Shown: positions 46,129 through 56,157, counted from the stretch's first letter. The stretch: DNA of 64,000 nucleotides from Catalinimonas alkaloidigena (GCF_029504655.1 NZ_JAQFIL010000001.1:3167001-3231000); one strand, 5' to 3'. Notes: generated by a model from the letters alone, not told the origin. Translations and numbers: made by a program.

Positions 46129-47667
46129 TTAATGTTTAAGGATAGTAAACTCGACTCTACGATTGATCTGACGGTTTTCATCACTGTCATTAGGAACTTT
46201 AGGTTTGCTTTCTCCATAACCTTTTGCTTTTACCCGTTGTTCGTCTATCCAGTGGTCAATCAAATATTTTACTACAGACTCTGCCCTGCCCTGCGACAAT
46301 TTTTCATTGTACTCATCAGTGCCCTTATCATCTGTATGTCCGGCAATTTCAACTTCCAGTTTAGGATTTTCCTGTAAAAACTCTCCTATCTGGTCCAGTT
46401 CAGGAAATGACTCCGGACTAAGTGTAGATTCGTTGTTGTCAAAAAAGATATTATTTATCCTTACAGATACACCAACTTCAATAGGTTTTAGAAAGATTTC
46501 CTTATAAAAAACAGTATCTGATTGAATATCACCGTAAACCATCACACTGTCTTCATATTTGAAAAATCCTTCAGCATTCACCTCAAGATGGTATTTTGCA
46601 GTATCGGAGAGCGCAGTACCAAACTCTCCATTATCAGGGCTACTTTTTAGTACACCTACTACTTCCCCCGCTTTGCTATATCTTATATTGGCCTGCACCG
46701 GTTCCCAGCTTTCTTTATGCATGACAAAACCTTCCAACCTTATTTTGGGCTCTTCTTTGAAAATTCGTTTTAATGAAAATATGTCCAGATGACCGCCATC
46801 GGCAGACATAAAAGCTCGAGTAGTGAATACAAGTGTATCATTCAGCCCCACCGAGTAGTAGGCGTCAAACCCACTAGTATTGACCGGGGCACCAATATTT
46901 TGGGGTTCAGACCATTTTAACCAGCTATCGTCTAATCGCTGCGCTTCATACACATCCATATTGCCAAATCCCCCTCCACGGTTGCTCGCAAAGTATAAGG
47001 TTTTATTGTCGGGAGCGAGATAGGGACCAAACTCATCCATGTGTGTATTCAAACTTTTGATCAATGCCGGGCGTGTCCATTGCATATCACCCTGATTGTA
47101 GCTGATGTACAGGTCACTGTATTTGCTTTTGGGTCTTTCACTAAAATATAATAGCAAAACTTTGTCATCATAAGAAAGAAAAGCTCCATTGAACTGACCT
47201 TTGCACATATTTTCAAAGTCCGGTATGTCCAGCGCTTCCGGTTTTTGCCAGATCCCGTTTTCTTTTTCACAGATTGAGAACCCTAGATCCTCGCTCCCAT
47301 TACCCCCACGAATCAGCAAACGGTTGCCATCCAGCGACACACTTAAAACCTGATTGTATCGGTTTTTATTGAACGGCTTATCCATATGTATTGATTTAGA
47401 CCAATTTCCGGATGAGTCTTTTACAGCGTACCAGATATCCTGACTGCCTTCCACACCTTTAGTATTTTCAGGATGATTAGTTATTGTAAAATAAAGTGTA
47501 TTTCCGTCAGGACTCACAATGGGAGTAGAATCATGGTAAGTACTATTTACATCTCTTCCAATATTGACCAATTCATATTCTACTACTTTTTGGGCATTGA
47601 CCTGAGGTAAGCCATACATCATTAATACCAGGTACAAGTAAAAATTCTTGAGCATCATGTACTTCAA
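46129..47667 (-). CDS. OmpA-family outer-membrane protein with PD40 repeats
   Basis: This 512-residue protein starts with a signal peptide (LYLVLMMYGLPQVNAQ), followed by four to five PD40-like beta-propeller repeats (VSPDGNTLYFTI, LAPDNKTLYFASNRGGGFGNMD). A carboxypeptidase-regulatory-like beta domain comes next (ANIRYSKAGEVVGV). The C-terminal OmpA domain carries the peptidoglycan-binding motif EIAGHTDDKGTDEYN and NRRVEF. It is a paralogue of the gene at 50161. Bacteroidota proteins of this design are often envelope anchors and sometimes linked with gliding or type IX secretion, but neither is shown here. Confidence 0.92.
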   Translation of the reverse strand: MKYMMLKNFYLYLVLMMYGLPQVNAQKVVEYELVNIGRDVNSTYHDSTPIVSPDGNTLYFTITNHPENTKGVEGSQDIWYAVKDSSGNWSKSIHMDKPFNKNRYNQVLSVSLDGNRLLIRGGNGSEDLGFSICEKENGIWQKPEALDIPDFENMCKGQFNGAFLSYDDKVLLLYFSERPKSKYSDLYISYNQGDMQWTRPALIKSLNTHMDEFGPYLAPDNKTLYFASNRGGGFGNMDVYEAQRLDDSWLKWSEPQNIGAPVNTSGFDAYYSVGLNDTLVFTTRAFMSADGGHLDIFSLKRIFKEEPKIRLEGFVMHKESWEPVQANIRYSKAGEVVGVLKSSPDNGEFGTALSDTAKYHLEVNAEGFFKYEDSVMVYGDIQSDTVFYKEIFLKPIEVGVSVRINNIFFDNNESTLSPESFPELDQIGEFLQENPKLEVEIAGHTDDKGTDEYNEKLSQGRAESVVKYLIDHWIDEQRVKAKGYGESKPKVPNDSDENRQINRRVEFTILKH

Positions 47668-48209
47668 TTGGTTATCCAGCTAAAGTACTGATATTAAAAT
47701 TATACGAATTATTAAAATAATTATATTCTTACACTAATGATTTTTCCTCAATATCAGCGCCCTTGAATATTAGCTCTCTGCAAACAGCTTTTATTTAATA
47801 TAATATGGGTGAATTTTATTTGTACAAGCATGTAAAAATTGTAACTCAAAGTCCTGGCAATGCACGTGTTCAACAGCTTTTTAAAAAAAAATTATTTAGA
47901 AAAAAAGGAATTAATTTACTAAAGCGTAGCTATTATTTAGCTTCAATTTCATTAATAGTGATAAACTATCTGTACAATTTCACAATTCTCAACGCACCTA
48001 TCATTAGAATAAAATTACGATAAAACTATATTTTGCATTATTATTTTTATTTAGTTAACTTAAAATAAAGAATTTAATTCTTTAATATCATTACAACTGA
48101 TGCTTTGATTGTAGCAAATAAATAATTTATAAGCATGTTTTTGGAAATATTTTTTCGGTATACTTTTTTTTTCAGCTGCAACGAATGTTAGGTATAAAAT
48201 ATAACAACT
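47668..48209. other. AT-rich intergenic region of about 540 bp
   Basis: This stretch is very AT-rich and has only an unconvincing 72-codon frame (47805-48023, basic, ending in a hydrophobic stretch) with no family likeness. It holds the divergent promoters of the OmpA gene and the small gene at 48210; I see no distinct motif. Confidence 0.5.
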
Positions 48210-48470
48210 ATGGATTTAAGTGATTTAAGGTTAGTATCGTACAAGCAGAGAGTCAAGATGTTAAGAGAAAAAGGTAATTACCTTGCCACCAGGACATTAG
48301 AAAATTACTACATTAAGCTTTACACAATCAAAGGGGTTTATTTTGAAGTTTGGTCTTCCAGCCACCTGCCCTGGCAAAACATAGTGAAAGTAAAAGTTTT
48401 TAAAGACCAAAAAATGCTAAAACCTTATCTTCCGGAGATTTACTTTGCCGAGAATAAACTGGTATTATAA
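48210..48470 (+). CDS. Hypothetical protein, 86 residues
   Basis: This is a small basic soluble protein (LRLVSYKQRVKMLREKGNYL, IKLYTIKGVYFEVW). Its strand pattern and codon use look like a real protein, and it ends 4 bp from the convergent MATE gene. It resembles small Bacteroidota proteins of unknown function; I do not recognise a family. Confidence 0.62.
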   Translation: MDLSDLRLVSYKQRVKMLREKGNYLATRTLENYYIKLYTIKGVYFEVWSSSHLPWQNIVKVKVFKDQKMLKPYLPEIYFAENKLVL

Positions 48471-48473
48471 CCT

Positions 48474-49841
48474 TTAAAAGTCTACGCTTACTTTTTTTCT
48501 TTTTTTCCAATCTCCTCTTTTGAACCACACAAAAGCAAAAATGGCAGCGATGAGGTTAGAAACCGGAAACGCCCACCATATACCATCATAAGATAGCTCC
48601 GTATTGTGGGATAATAAATATGCCAGAGGAAACCTTATGATCCATAAGGATAAAATAGATACTAAAAGCGATGCTAAAGTGAAACCAGCTCCATTGAAAA
48701 CACCGTTAATGACCTGCTGAATACCCAAAAGGCCAAAGCTCGGAGCCATAATTTTGATAAACAAGGCACCGTTTTCAATTACCTGAGTCTCACCTGGCAC
48801 AAAGAAAGCTGTAAGGGGTTTGGCAATTAAGAACAGTACAAACCCAACGATAGTCAAACCAAAAAAAGCCACTTTAACACTGAGTATTCCCACATCATCA
48901 GCCTTGTTGATACGATTAGCGCCAACATATTGTCCTACTAATGTGGTCGTAGCCGCAGACAAACCAAGCGCAGGAATAATGACAAAGCTAAGTATGCGTG
49001 CTCCAATTCCATAAGATGCTACTACAATGCTGCCAAATCCTGTTACCAGGGTAACCAGCATCGTTAATCCTAAAGCTCTGGTGGACATTTCCAGGCTTGA
49101 TGGAATGCCAATTCTTATCAGCTCTTTAGACCAGTTGAGGTTAAATTTAAAGTCGCTCCAGTGAAGTTGTATACCAAATTTCCCATTTGATAATATCAGG
49201 ATTCCCATCAAGGCTGAAAGCCCCTGCGTCAAAACGCTTGCCATTGCCGCACCTGATACGCCCATAGGTGGCAGGGGCCCCCAACCATAAATGAATAGTG
49301 GGTCCAGGAATAAATTTAATATCACAGTAGAAAGAACCACATAAGTTGGTATCACTACATTTCCAATACCTCTCATGAGCGACTGGAACACAAAAAATAG
49401 AAACAAAAAAATGAAACCTATGGAAGAAACCTTAAAGTAACTTACAGCTTCAGTCAACACCTCTCCTTTTGCCCCTATAATTATCATAAGTGGCTTAGAG
49501 ATAAAATATCCTAATAATGCTAATAGAATAGATATAAAAAAGAGTACAAAGAAAGTTTGAGCACTTGAGTAATCTACCATCCGCTGGTTCTCCATCCCTT
49601 TATATTGGGCTACCATGATGGAACCTCCCAAAGTCAGCCCAATGCCCAGAGAGATGATAAGAAATAGCACCGGAAAGCTCAATGAGACAGCGGCAACAGC
49701 ATTGGCACCTAACCTCCCTAACCAAAAAGTATCTATTAATTGATAAGCCGTTTGAAGAATATTGGCTAAAACGATCGGACCTGATAATTTTAAAAGTGAT
49801 ATTAATGTATCTTTCTGACTATCAGTGTGAAAAAATTTCAT
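48474..49841 (-). CDS. MATE-family efflux transporter
   Basis: This 455-residue protein has about twelve membrane helices in two homologous halves. IVLANILQTAYQLIDTFWLGRLG and PAAVSLSFPV-like segments open the first half; GIPSSLEMSTRALGLTML opens the second. This is the MATE antiporter layout, exporting cationic drugs or metabolites using a sodium or proton gradient. The exact substrate is not determinable. It is monocistronic. Confidence 0.93.
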   Translation of the reverse strand: MKFFHTDSQKDTLISLLKLSGPIVLANILQTAYQLIDTFWLGRLGANAVAAVSLSFPVLFLIISLGIGLTLGGSIMVAQYKGMENQRMVDYSSAQTFFVLFFISILLALLGYFISKPLMIIIGAKGEVLTEAVSYFKVSSIGFIFLFLFFVFQSLMRGIGNVVIPTYVVLSTVILNLFLDPLFIYGWGPLPPMGVSGAAMASVLTQGLSALMGILILSNGKFGIQLHWSDFKFNLNWSKELIRIGIPSSLEMSTRALGLTMLVTLVTGFGSIVVASYGIGARILSFVIIPALGLSAATTTLVGQYVGANRINKADDVGILSVKVAFFGLTIVGFVLFLIAKPLTAFFVPGETQVIENGALFIKIMAPSFGLLGIQQVINGVFNGAGFTLASLLVSILSLWIIRFPLAYLLSHNTELSYDGIWWAFPVSNLIAAIFAFVWFKRGDWKKRKKVSVDF

Positions 49842-50127
49842 CAGTAAAACTAAAAATTAGTAGCGTTAAAGAAAGCAGACTTATCTTAATATCTTATATT
49901 TTCAAATTGCTAATATCAACTATAACATACCTTTAAATGAGGCCCTATCAATTGTCGTAAAAACTACTTACTTGGCAAGGGTTTATTAACGAAATAGTCA
50001 CAAAAGCGCTCTACCTACTCAAGCTTGAATTAGCTAATAGAAAGATGTCAGGTCTAAGAAATATATAAATTAAAGATTGATGAGAATATAAAATTAGGGG
50101 GTATGGTTATCGTAAACTATTGACAAT
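49842..50127. other. Intergenic region between MATE and OmpA/PD40 genes
   Basis: AT-rich, about 290 bp, carrying the MATE promoter region. I see no coding frame and no clear regulatory motif apart from the terminator at its right end. Confidence 0.5.
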
Positions 50128-50160
50128 AAAGCTTTCTGAGATCAATCAGAAGGTTTTATT
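50128..50160. terminator. Terminator after the OmpA/PD40 gene
   Basis: CTTTCTGA (50132-50139) and TCAGAAGG (50146-50153) pair, the stem extending into AAA/TTT flanks. T-rich sequence on both sides suggests it works in both directions. Confidence 0.7.
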
Positions 50161-51810
50161 TTATTTTTCTAAAATGGTAAATTCTACTCTTCTATTTTTC
50201 TGCCTTTCTTCCTCAATGGCATTGCTGGCAATAGGTTTTGTACCCCCATAGCCTTTTTCCTGAATACGCTCACTCTTGATACCCTGCTCCACTAAATATC
50301 TTTTTACTGCCTCTGCCCTTTCCTGTGATAGTATCAAATTGAGATCAGGGCGCCCCCTGTTATCGGTATGGCCAGAGACTTCAATTACTACATTGGGGTT
50401 TTCATTTAAAAATTCTACAACCTCGTCAAGTGTTTCAGAGGAACCACTAAGCATTTCAGAAGTTCCCCTGTCAAATAATACATTTTCTAAATTTACTGTC
50501 GTACCCACTTCAATAGGAGATAGTGAAAAGTTTCTGACGATAATATCCGAATTATCTATGGGTGCCTTCTGACTCAGGAGTATTTTATCTTTTTTTCTAA
50601 TAAAACCATCAGCTTCAACTGAAACTTCATAGTCCTGTTCTGCAACAAGGTTTACAGTAAAAAATCCATCATCATCAACACTACTGCTTTGGTTTAGTGA
50701 AAAATCATTTTTGAGCGAAGTCAGGATTATTTCAGCATTGATAATTTCACCAGTTTTCTGATTCATTACCTGTCCTCTAAACTCCACAAGATTCGTATCT
50801 TCCTCTTCTTCAGCTTCACTGGTCGCTACTTCAGTTGTGGCTACTTCCTCTGGCTCATCTTCAATAGTAACATCTTCTTCAGGAATTTCAGGAATATCTG
50901 CCACCTCTTCTAACATTTCTACTTCTTCCGGTATGACCCGGACGCGATTCAAATCACCCAGCCCATCACTGTTTTGGGTAGAAGAAAGGTAAGCATATTC
51001 ACTTTCAGTAGGCAAATAATAGTATAGCTCTGTGCCTTCTGTATTTACCCTTGCGCCTAAATTCTTGGGATTTGACCATTTGTTCCAGCCTTCTCCCAGC
51101 CTGACCGACATAAAAATATCTCTACTGCCAAAGCCTTCGTATCCATTGCTGGCAAAAAATAATGTCTTCCCATCGGGAGCCAGATAAGGCGTCATTTCCT
51201 GATAGGGCGTGTTAATGTCACTTCCAAGATTTTTAGGTTCAGACCAGCTGCCATCACCTTGTCTAAACAAAACATAAAGGTCTTCCGCTCCTTTGGTATC
51301 ATAAGATTGCAGTGTAAGCACCATGATCTGACCACTACTGTGAAGACTAGCGCTTAGATGCTCTGACTTAGTATAGAAATATGGAATCTTAAGTGCTTTG
51401 GGTTTACTCCATGAGCCTCCTTCTTTTCTGGCATATGAAACCCCTTGCGTCATGGGCTTTTTATCATTGTCCAGATAATGTCCTACCAGATATACTTTAT
51501 TACCTCCCTCAGCAAAACCGACTATGCTGTTAAAAAACTGATTGTTTAATGCGCGTTCATTTTTAGGTTCAGACCAGCTGCCATCCGCCTGTTTCTGGCT
51601 GGACCAGATATCTCCTGAGTCACGGCTCTTACCTTCATTTTCGGCGTGGTTTTGACGTACAAAATATAGCGTTTGGCCATCAGGACTCAAAATTGGATTT
51701 TGTTCATTGGCCTGAGAGTTAATAGGTAGCTTTTCTAATTCATTTTGAGCATTAACGTGTATACATACAAGTACGAATGCAGAAAATATCCAATACTTCA
51801 TAAGTGTCAT
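50161..51810 (-). CDS. OmpA-family outer-membrane protein with PD40 repeats, second copy
   Basis: A protein of about 549 residues, similar in design to the gene at 46129. It has a signal peptide (IFSAFVLVCIHVNAQ) and PD40-like repeats (ILSPDGQTLYFVRQ, YLAPDGKTLFFASNGYEGFG). A Glu-rich spacer lies at about residues 300-345, then a beta domain (LVEFRGQVMNQKTGEII). The C-terminal OmpA domain has VIEVSGHTDNRGRPDLN and NRRVEFTILEK. The start could be the Met at 51810 or at 51801. It begins about 30 bp after hisE, so readthrough from the his genes is possible. Confidence 0.9.
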   Translation of the reverse strand: MTLMKYWIFSAFVLVCIHVNAQNELEKLPINSQANEQNPILSPDGQTLYFVRQNHAENEGKSRDSGDIWSSQKQADGSWSEPKNERALNNQFFNSIVGFAEGGNKVYLVGHYLDNDKKPMTQGVSYARKEGGSWSKPKALKIPYFYTKSEHLSASLHSSGQIMVLTLQSYDTKGAEDLYVLFRQGDGSWSEPKNLGSDINTPYQEMTPYLAPDGKTLFFASNGYEGFGSRDIFMSVRLGEGWNKWSNPKNLGARVNTEGTELYYYLPTESEYAYLSSTQNSDGLGDLNRVRVIPEEVEMLEEVADIPEIPEEDVTIEDEPEEVATTEVATSEAEEEEDTNLVEFRGQVMNQKTGEIINAEIILTSLKNDFSLNQSSSVDDDGFFTVNLVAEQDYEVSVEADGFIRKKDKILLSQKAPIDNSDIIVRNFSLSPIEVGTTVNLENVLFDRGTSEMLSGSSETLDEVVEFLNENPNVVIEVSGHTDNRGRPDLNLILSQERAEAVKRYLVEQGIKSERIQEKGYGGTKPIASNAIEEERQKNRRVEFTILEK

Positions 51811-51838
51811 TTTTGATAAGGTACCAGTCAATACAAGC

Positions 51839-52159
51839 TTATTTGTGTCTTTCCTCTAGTACCTCAATAATATCAACTAGGCTAAAGCCTTTTGCCTCTA
51901 ATAAAACAAGATAGTGAAAGAGTAAGTCAGCAGCTTCGTTCTTAAACAATTCTGCATTATCATCCTTGGCTTCAATAACCAGCTCTACAGCCTCCTCTCC
52001 TACTTTCTGGGCTATTTTATTAATTCCCTTCAGGAAAAGTGAAGCTGTATACGATGGAGTATCTTTATTGCTCAAGGCATCCTGATGTCTGCTGTTGATA
52101 ATTTCCAGCAGTTGGTTGATAAATGCTAAGTTTTTCTCAGTAAGTTTATTATTACGCAT
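51839..52159 (-). CDS. hisE: Phosphoribosyl-ATP pyrophosphatase, stand-alone HisE
   Basis: This 106-residue MazG-like helical protein (KVGEEAVELVIEAKDDN and EAADLLFHYLVLLEAKG) hydrolyses phosphoribosyl-ATP to phosphoribosyl-AMP in histidine synthesis. In many Bacteroidota this domain is fused to HisI (phosphoribosyl-AMP cyclohydrolase); here it begins with its own ATG and no HisI domain is in the window. It starts 3 bp after the hisF stop, so it is co-transcribed. Confidence 0.93.
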   Translation of the reverse strand: MRNNKLTEKNLAFINQLLEIINSRHQDALSNKDTPSYTASLFLKGINKIAQKVGEEAVELVIEAKDDNAELFKNEAADLLFHYLVLLEAKGFSLVDIIEVLEERHK

Positions 52160-52162
52160 AAG

Positions 52163-52924
52163 TCAGACTGTAAGTCTCATTGGAATCTGGTGTCCTACCA
52201 GATAGTTTTTAAGTTCTGGTACTGGTATTTCTTTGTAATGAAATATACTCGCTGCCAGGGCAGCATCGGCTCTGCCCAAGGTAAACACATCTACAAAATG
52301 GGCCTTAGTACCGGCTCCTCCTGAGGCAATGATAGGAATGCTGAGTTCAGATGAAAGCTGCCCGGTAAGAGCATTGGCAAAACCCGCTTTGGTACCATCA
52401 TGGTCCATAGAGGTAAGTAAAATTTCACCCGCACCTCTTTCCTGCACCTCATGGGCCCAGGCAAATGTCTCTAAGCTGGTTGGTGTCCTTCCTCCGTGGG
52501 TATGTACAACATGCTTTCCGTCTACAAAGCGAGTGTCAATGGCAACGACTATGCATTGGTTACCGAAATTTGCTGCCAGTTCGTTAACGAGCTCAGGACG
52601 TTTTACCGCGGCTGAGTTTACCGACACTTTATCAGCACCAGCATTAAGCATCGCGGCAACATCTTCCACTGAACTGATACCGCCACCCACAGTAAATGGT
52701 ATATTGACCTGCTCAGCTACCTTTCTTACCAGTTCAACCAATGTTTTTCTTTTCTCAACTGTAGCTGTTATGTCCAGAAAAACCAGTTCATCCGCTCCTT
52801 CTTCAGCATATATTTTCGCGAGTTCTACCGGATCACCGGCATCTCTTAATTCTACGAAATTTACTCCCTTTACCGTACGACCATCCTTTACATCCAGGCA
52901 GGGTATGATTCTTTTTGATAACAT
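52163..52924 (-). CDS. hisF: Imidazole glycerol phosphate synthase, cyclase subunit
   Basis: This 253-residue (beta-alpha)8 barrel has the catalytic Asp in [12 protein letters not shown] and the second in [11 protein letters not shown]. Phosphate-binding loops [13 protein letters not shown] and IIASGGAG are seen. It works with HisH, which supplies ammonia, to form imidazole glycerol phosphate and AICAR. The order hisH-hisA-hisF-hisE is preserved, with a 92-bp gap after hisA. Confidence 0.97.
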   Translation of the reverse strand: MLSKRIIPCLDVKDGRTVKGVNFVELRDAGDPVELAKIYAEEGADELVFLDITATVEKRKTLVELVRKVAEQVNIPFTVGGGISSVEDVAAMLNAGADKVSVNSAAVKRPELVNELAANFGNQCIVVAIDTRFVDGKHVVHTHGGRTPTSLETFAWAHEVQERGAGEILLTSMDHDGTKAGFANALTGQLSSELSIPIIASGGAGTKAHFVDVFTLGRADAALAASIFHYKEIPVPELKNYLVGHQIPMRLTV

Positions 52925-53016
52925 GAATTTTTATTAAAAGCCTGTATAGCATCAAAATCTAACAAACGTAGATATAACGCTAAGGTAATTGCTTTATGAA
53001 AATGAGTGAACAAAAA

Positions 53017-53733
53017 CTATAAAAAAGGCTTTAAATCTTTCAAAGAGATATGCCCTTCATAAATTGCCTTCCCTATGATCACTCCGTGTACACTAATTTC
53101 TTTCAGGCGATGTAAATCTTCAATACCAGATACACCACCACTGGCTATCAGTTTTACTTTTGGGGCTACTGCTAATATTTCCTCATAAAGCTCAATGGAT
53201 GTACCCTGTAACACTCCATCCTTAGCTACATCGGTACAGATTACATATTCAACACCTTGCTCATGATAATCTTTGATAAACTCAAGAATATCGTTTGTCG
53301 TGGATTCCTGCCATCCTCCGATGGCTATTTTTCTATCTTTCGCATCCGCTCCTAAAATGATTTTGTCTGCCCCATAATTTTTTAACCAACTTATAAAAGT
53401 TTCCGGTTCTCTGATGGCAATGCTTCCTCCGGTAACCTGCTGTGCGCCCATTTCAAAAACTATCTTGAGATCAGCGTCAGACTGTACCCCACCTCCAAAA
53501 TCAACTTTCAGTGAGGTATGCCGAGTGATTTGCTCCAACACAGGATAGTTAATGACTTTCTTCGCTTTGGCACCATCCAAATCTACCAGGTGTAGTCTTT
53601 TAATACCATGGTCTTCAAACTTCTTCGCAACTTCTAATGGATTAGTGTGATACTCTTTTTTTTGAGCATAGTCACCTTGTGTTAAACGTACGCACTTTCC
53701 GTCAATAATATCAATCGCGGGTATGATTTCCAT
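53017..53733 (-). CDS. hisA: ProFAR isomerase
   Basis: This 238-residue barrel related to HisF has the catalytic Asp in AIDIIDGKCVRLTQGDY and the partner Asp in YVICTDVAKDGVLQG. It isomerises ProFAR to PRFAR, the HisF substrate. Phosphate loops are VDFGGGVQ and LIASGGVSG. It lies 5 bp after hisH. Confidence 0.97.
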   Translation of the reverse strand: MEIIPAIDIIDGKCVRLTQGDYAQKKEYHTNPLEVAKKFEDHGIKRLHLVDLDGAKAKKVINYPVLEQITRHTSLKVDFGGGVQSDADLKIVFEMGAQQVTGGSIAIREPETFISWLKNYGADKIILGADAKDRKIAIGGWQESTTNDILEFIKDYHEQGVEYVICTDVAKDGVLQGTSIELYEEILAVAPKVKLIASGGVSGIEDLHRLKEISVHGVIIGKAIYEGHISLKDLKPFL

Positions 53734-53738
53734 AATAT

Positions 53739-54320
53739 TTATAAGGCTAGAAAGTTTTTAAGAATTACTTCTCCATCCTTTCCACTCTTTTCAGGGTGAG
53801 CCTGTATCGCATAAAAATTATCTTTTTCCATCACCGCGCTGAAAGGTAGAATATAATTGGTTTCTCCTACGGTATCATCACCTACTTCTGCATAATAACT
53901 GTGCACATAGTACAGATAAGCATCATCCCTGAGGTTTTCTAAAAGCATCCCTTTTTTTGTCTCCAGCGTGTTCCAGCCAATATGCGGGACTTTGTCTTTT
54001 GGCGGAAATTTCTTCACTTTCTCCTTAAAGATACCCAGGCAGGGGGTATTTCCTTCTTCAGAATGAGAACACATGAGCTGCAATCCAATACAAATACCGA
54101 GCACCGGCTGCTTAAGATTAACAATGAGTTCATCCAGTTTTTTACTTTTCAAGTAACGAATCGCTGAACTTGCCTCTCCCTGCCCCGGAAATATCACTTT
54201 GTCTGCATGCTGGATGTACTCAGTATCATCGGTAAGTACAGGCTCTATTCCAAATCGTTGTAACGCATAGATTACCGACTGCACATTGCCCGCATTATAT
54301 TTTATGATGGCTATTTTCAT
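53739..54320 (-). CDS. hisH: Imidazole glycerol phosphate synthase, glutaminase subunit
   Basis: This 193-residue class I glutamine amidotransferase has the nucleophile Cys in PVLGICIGLQLM, and catalytic His and Glu in AIQAHPEKSG. It opens IIKYNAGNVQSVIYALQ and carries FPGQGEASSAI, the oxyanion-region motif. It pairs with HisF. It is the first gene of the his cluster seen here. Confidence 0.97.
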   Translation of the reverse strand: MKIAIIKYNAGNVQSVIYALQRFGIEPVLTDDTEYIQHADKVIFPGQGEASSAIRYLKSKKLDELIVNLKQPVLGICIGLQLMCSHSEEGNTPCLGIFKEKVKKFPPKDKVPHIGWNTLETKKGMLLENLRDDAYLYYVHSYYAEVGDDTVGETNYILPFSAVMEKDNFYAIQAHPEKSGKDGEVILKNFLAL

Positions 54321-54620
54321 CTCTGTTTAAAATTCCTGGAATAAGCGATTTCCCATTCTTATAAAATGATTCCCAATAAATAATAGGTCCGCCAACTACT
54401 TCATTCAGCTCATAACTATATGATCAGGCTGATTGAAATATTTAAAGGGGAAATACTTTCCATAGTTGTACAAGAAAGAACCAGCAAATTAAAAAGCTAA
54501 CTGCACTAAACCAACTTAAATCATTTATATAGCTTGTACTTAGCAAGAGTGACACTAAGCATAACAGAAGTTTGTTTGATAGCTATACGATTAAATCAAA
54601 AGAACTTATCATCTGAAAAA
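54321..54620. other. Intergenic region upstream of the his cluster
   Basis: About 300 bp of AT-rich sequence between hisH and the photolyase-related gene. No T-box, leader peptide with a His run, or other attenuator could be recognised. Confidence 0.5.
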
Positions 54621-56117
54621 TTAGTGGGATGTAGTTCTTTGGATGAATTCATCGGCTGCTTTTAACAGTCTATCTTTTTTTTCACCTTTCATTTTATCGT
54701 ACATAGATACCATCATTGACATGCGGGGATTGGAACCAAACAACTTTCTGTTCCTGTCAATAAACCTCCAGTATAAGCCATCTACTTCATCCGACCACTT
54801 ACCTTTTTTAGTGTAGTCACTCATTTTTGAAATATAGTTAGCTCCACCGATATAAGGTTTGGTCGCGAAAGTACCTCCATCAGCAAATTGACTCATACCA
54901 TAAACATTGGGGACCATCACCCAATCTGATGAATCAATGAACATTTCCATAAACCACTTATACACTTCGTCGGGGTGAATCTCTGAAAGAAGCATAATGT
55001 TTCCTAACACCATTAATCTTTCAATATGATGGGTATAGGCATCGCGTACTACTCTTTTGATACTGTCATCAAGCGGGGGTACTTGAGTGGCACCTTCGTA
55101 CCAGCAGGCTTTAAGCTTTCTTTTATGATTAAAAAAGTTGCCTTGCAAATTATGGGTATGGTACATTCCTCTCATAAACTCTCTCCAGCCAATTATCTGC
55201 CGCACAAAACCTTCCACACTGGGCAGATGCACATTATGTTTTTCAGCATAAGCCAAAGTTTTGTCCATTACCTCATCAGGAGTAATCAGGCCGACATTAA
55301 GATAAGGGGAGAGCACCGAATGAAACAAGAAATTTCTTTGGCGATCTATAGCATCCTCGTATGGGCCGAAATGCTGAAAGCGGTTTTCCAAAAAATCATT
55401 CAGGCGGTAAAGTGCCTGTCTTCGGGTGGTAGCCCAGTGGAAGTTTTCAGTATTTCCCGGATGATCATGAAATAGTTGATCCACGACTTCTATCACTGAC
55501 TGGGTATGAGAAGTATGATCACTTTCTATTGGTGGTGGAATGCGAATATCTTTAGGAAGTTTCTTACGGTTTTCCTGATCATATGACCAGCTCCTGCCAA
55601 CCGGATGAGACTCATCATCCATCAAAATATTTAGTTTTTTTCTTTGCGCCTTATAAAAAGTCTGCATGAAAGGCTTTTTTGTGTCATCCAGATAATTTTG
55701 AAAGTCCTGTATAGTATTGATAAAGCCCGGAGATGCATGCTGGGTAAACTTCAGCGCACGCTGCTGACAAAACTTCTTAATTCGCTCCTCAAAAAAATGA
55801 TCTTCTATTTGGTAACTAACTATTTCTTCTATTGAAGCATACTGACTGAGCGTTTTATCTAGTTTGTCTTCATAGCTCAATTTGATATTGCTTTCGGTGA
55901 GTTTCCAGTACTGCAGAGGATGTTCTTTTTCAATTTGTTCAGCATGCGAGCGCATGGCAGAGAGAAAAAAAACCAGCTTATGCTTATGATATTTGAAGTG
56001 AGTACATAAACCCGTGTCTTCAGCCATATAGAATAATGTCTGCTTATCCAGATTCAGTACACCATGATCGGGAAATAGACAATTGCCGAGAATCAGGGCG
56101 ATTTTCTTGTAAGCCAT
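54621..56117 (-). CDS. Cryptochrome/photolyase-related protein (DPRP/PhrB family) lacking Fe-S cysteines
   Basis: This 498-residue protein has an N-terminal Rossmann-like domain (KKIALILGNCLFPDHG) and a helical FAD-binding domain with GFVRQIIGWREFMRGMYHTHN. HHIERLMVLGNIMLLSEIHPDEV, WVMVPNVYGMSQFADGG and the segment MSDYTKKGKWSDEVDGLYWRFI identify it as the PhrB or DPRP family. Family members usually have Cys in SDYCxxC and in the T-x-M-N-C-L position; here these positions hold Thr, Lys, Ser and Pro (TQVPPLDD). A normal 4Fe-4S cluster therefore seems impossible. DNA repair or light signalling remains open. Confidence 0.88.
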   Translation of the reverse strand: MAYKKIALILGNCLFPDHGVLNLDKQTLFYMAEDTGLCTHFKYHKHKLVFFLSAMRSHAEQIEKEHPLQYWKLTESNIKLSYEDKLDKTLSQYASIEEIVSYQIEDHFFEERIKKFCQQRALKFTQHASPGFINTIQDFQNYLDDTKKPFMQTFYKAQRKKLNILMDDESHPVGRSWSYDQENRKKLPKDIRIPPPIESDHTSHTQSVIEVVDQLFHDHPGNTENFHWATTRRQALYRLNDFLENRFQHFGPYEDAIDRQRNFLFHSVLSPYLNVGLITPDEVMDKTLAYAEKHNVHLPSVEGFVRQIIGWREFMRGMYHTHNLQGNFFNHKRKLKACWYEGATQVPPLDDSIKRVVRDAYTHHIERLMVLGNIMLLSEIHPDEVYKWFMEMFIDSSDWVMVPNVYGMSQFADGGTFATKPYIGGANYISKMSDYTKKGKWSDEVDGLYWRFIDRNRKLFGSNPRMSMMVSMYDKMKGEKKDRLLKAADEFIQRTTSH

Positions 56118-56157
56118 TCAATTTTTTACTTATGAATTCTGAAAACAACAAAATGTT

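Noticed and set aside
47805..48023. 72-codon frame
   Set aside because: Very AT-rich, basic sequence with no family likeness and no plausible start context.
54321..54620. Histidine leader or T-box ahead of hisH
   Set aside because: No run of His codons, no specifier loop and no T-box consensus were seen.
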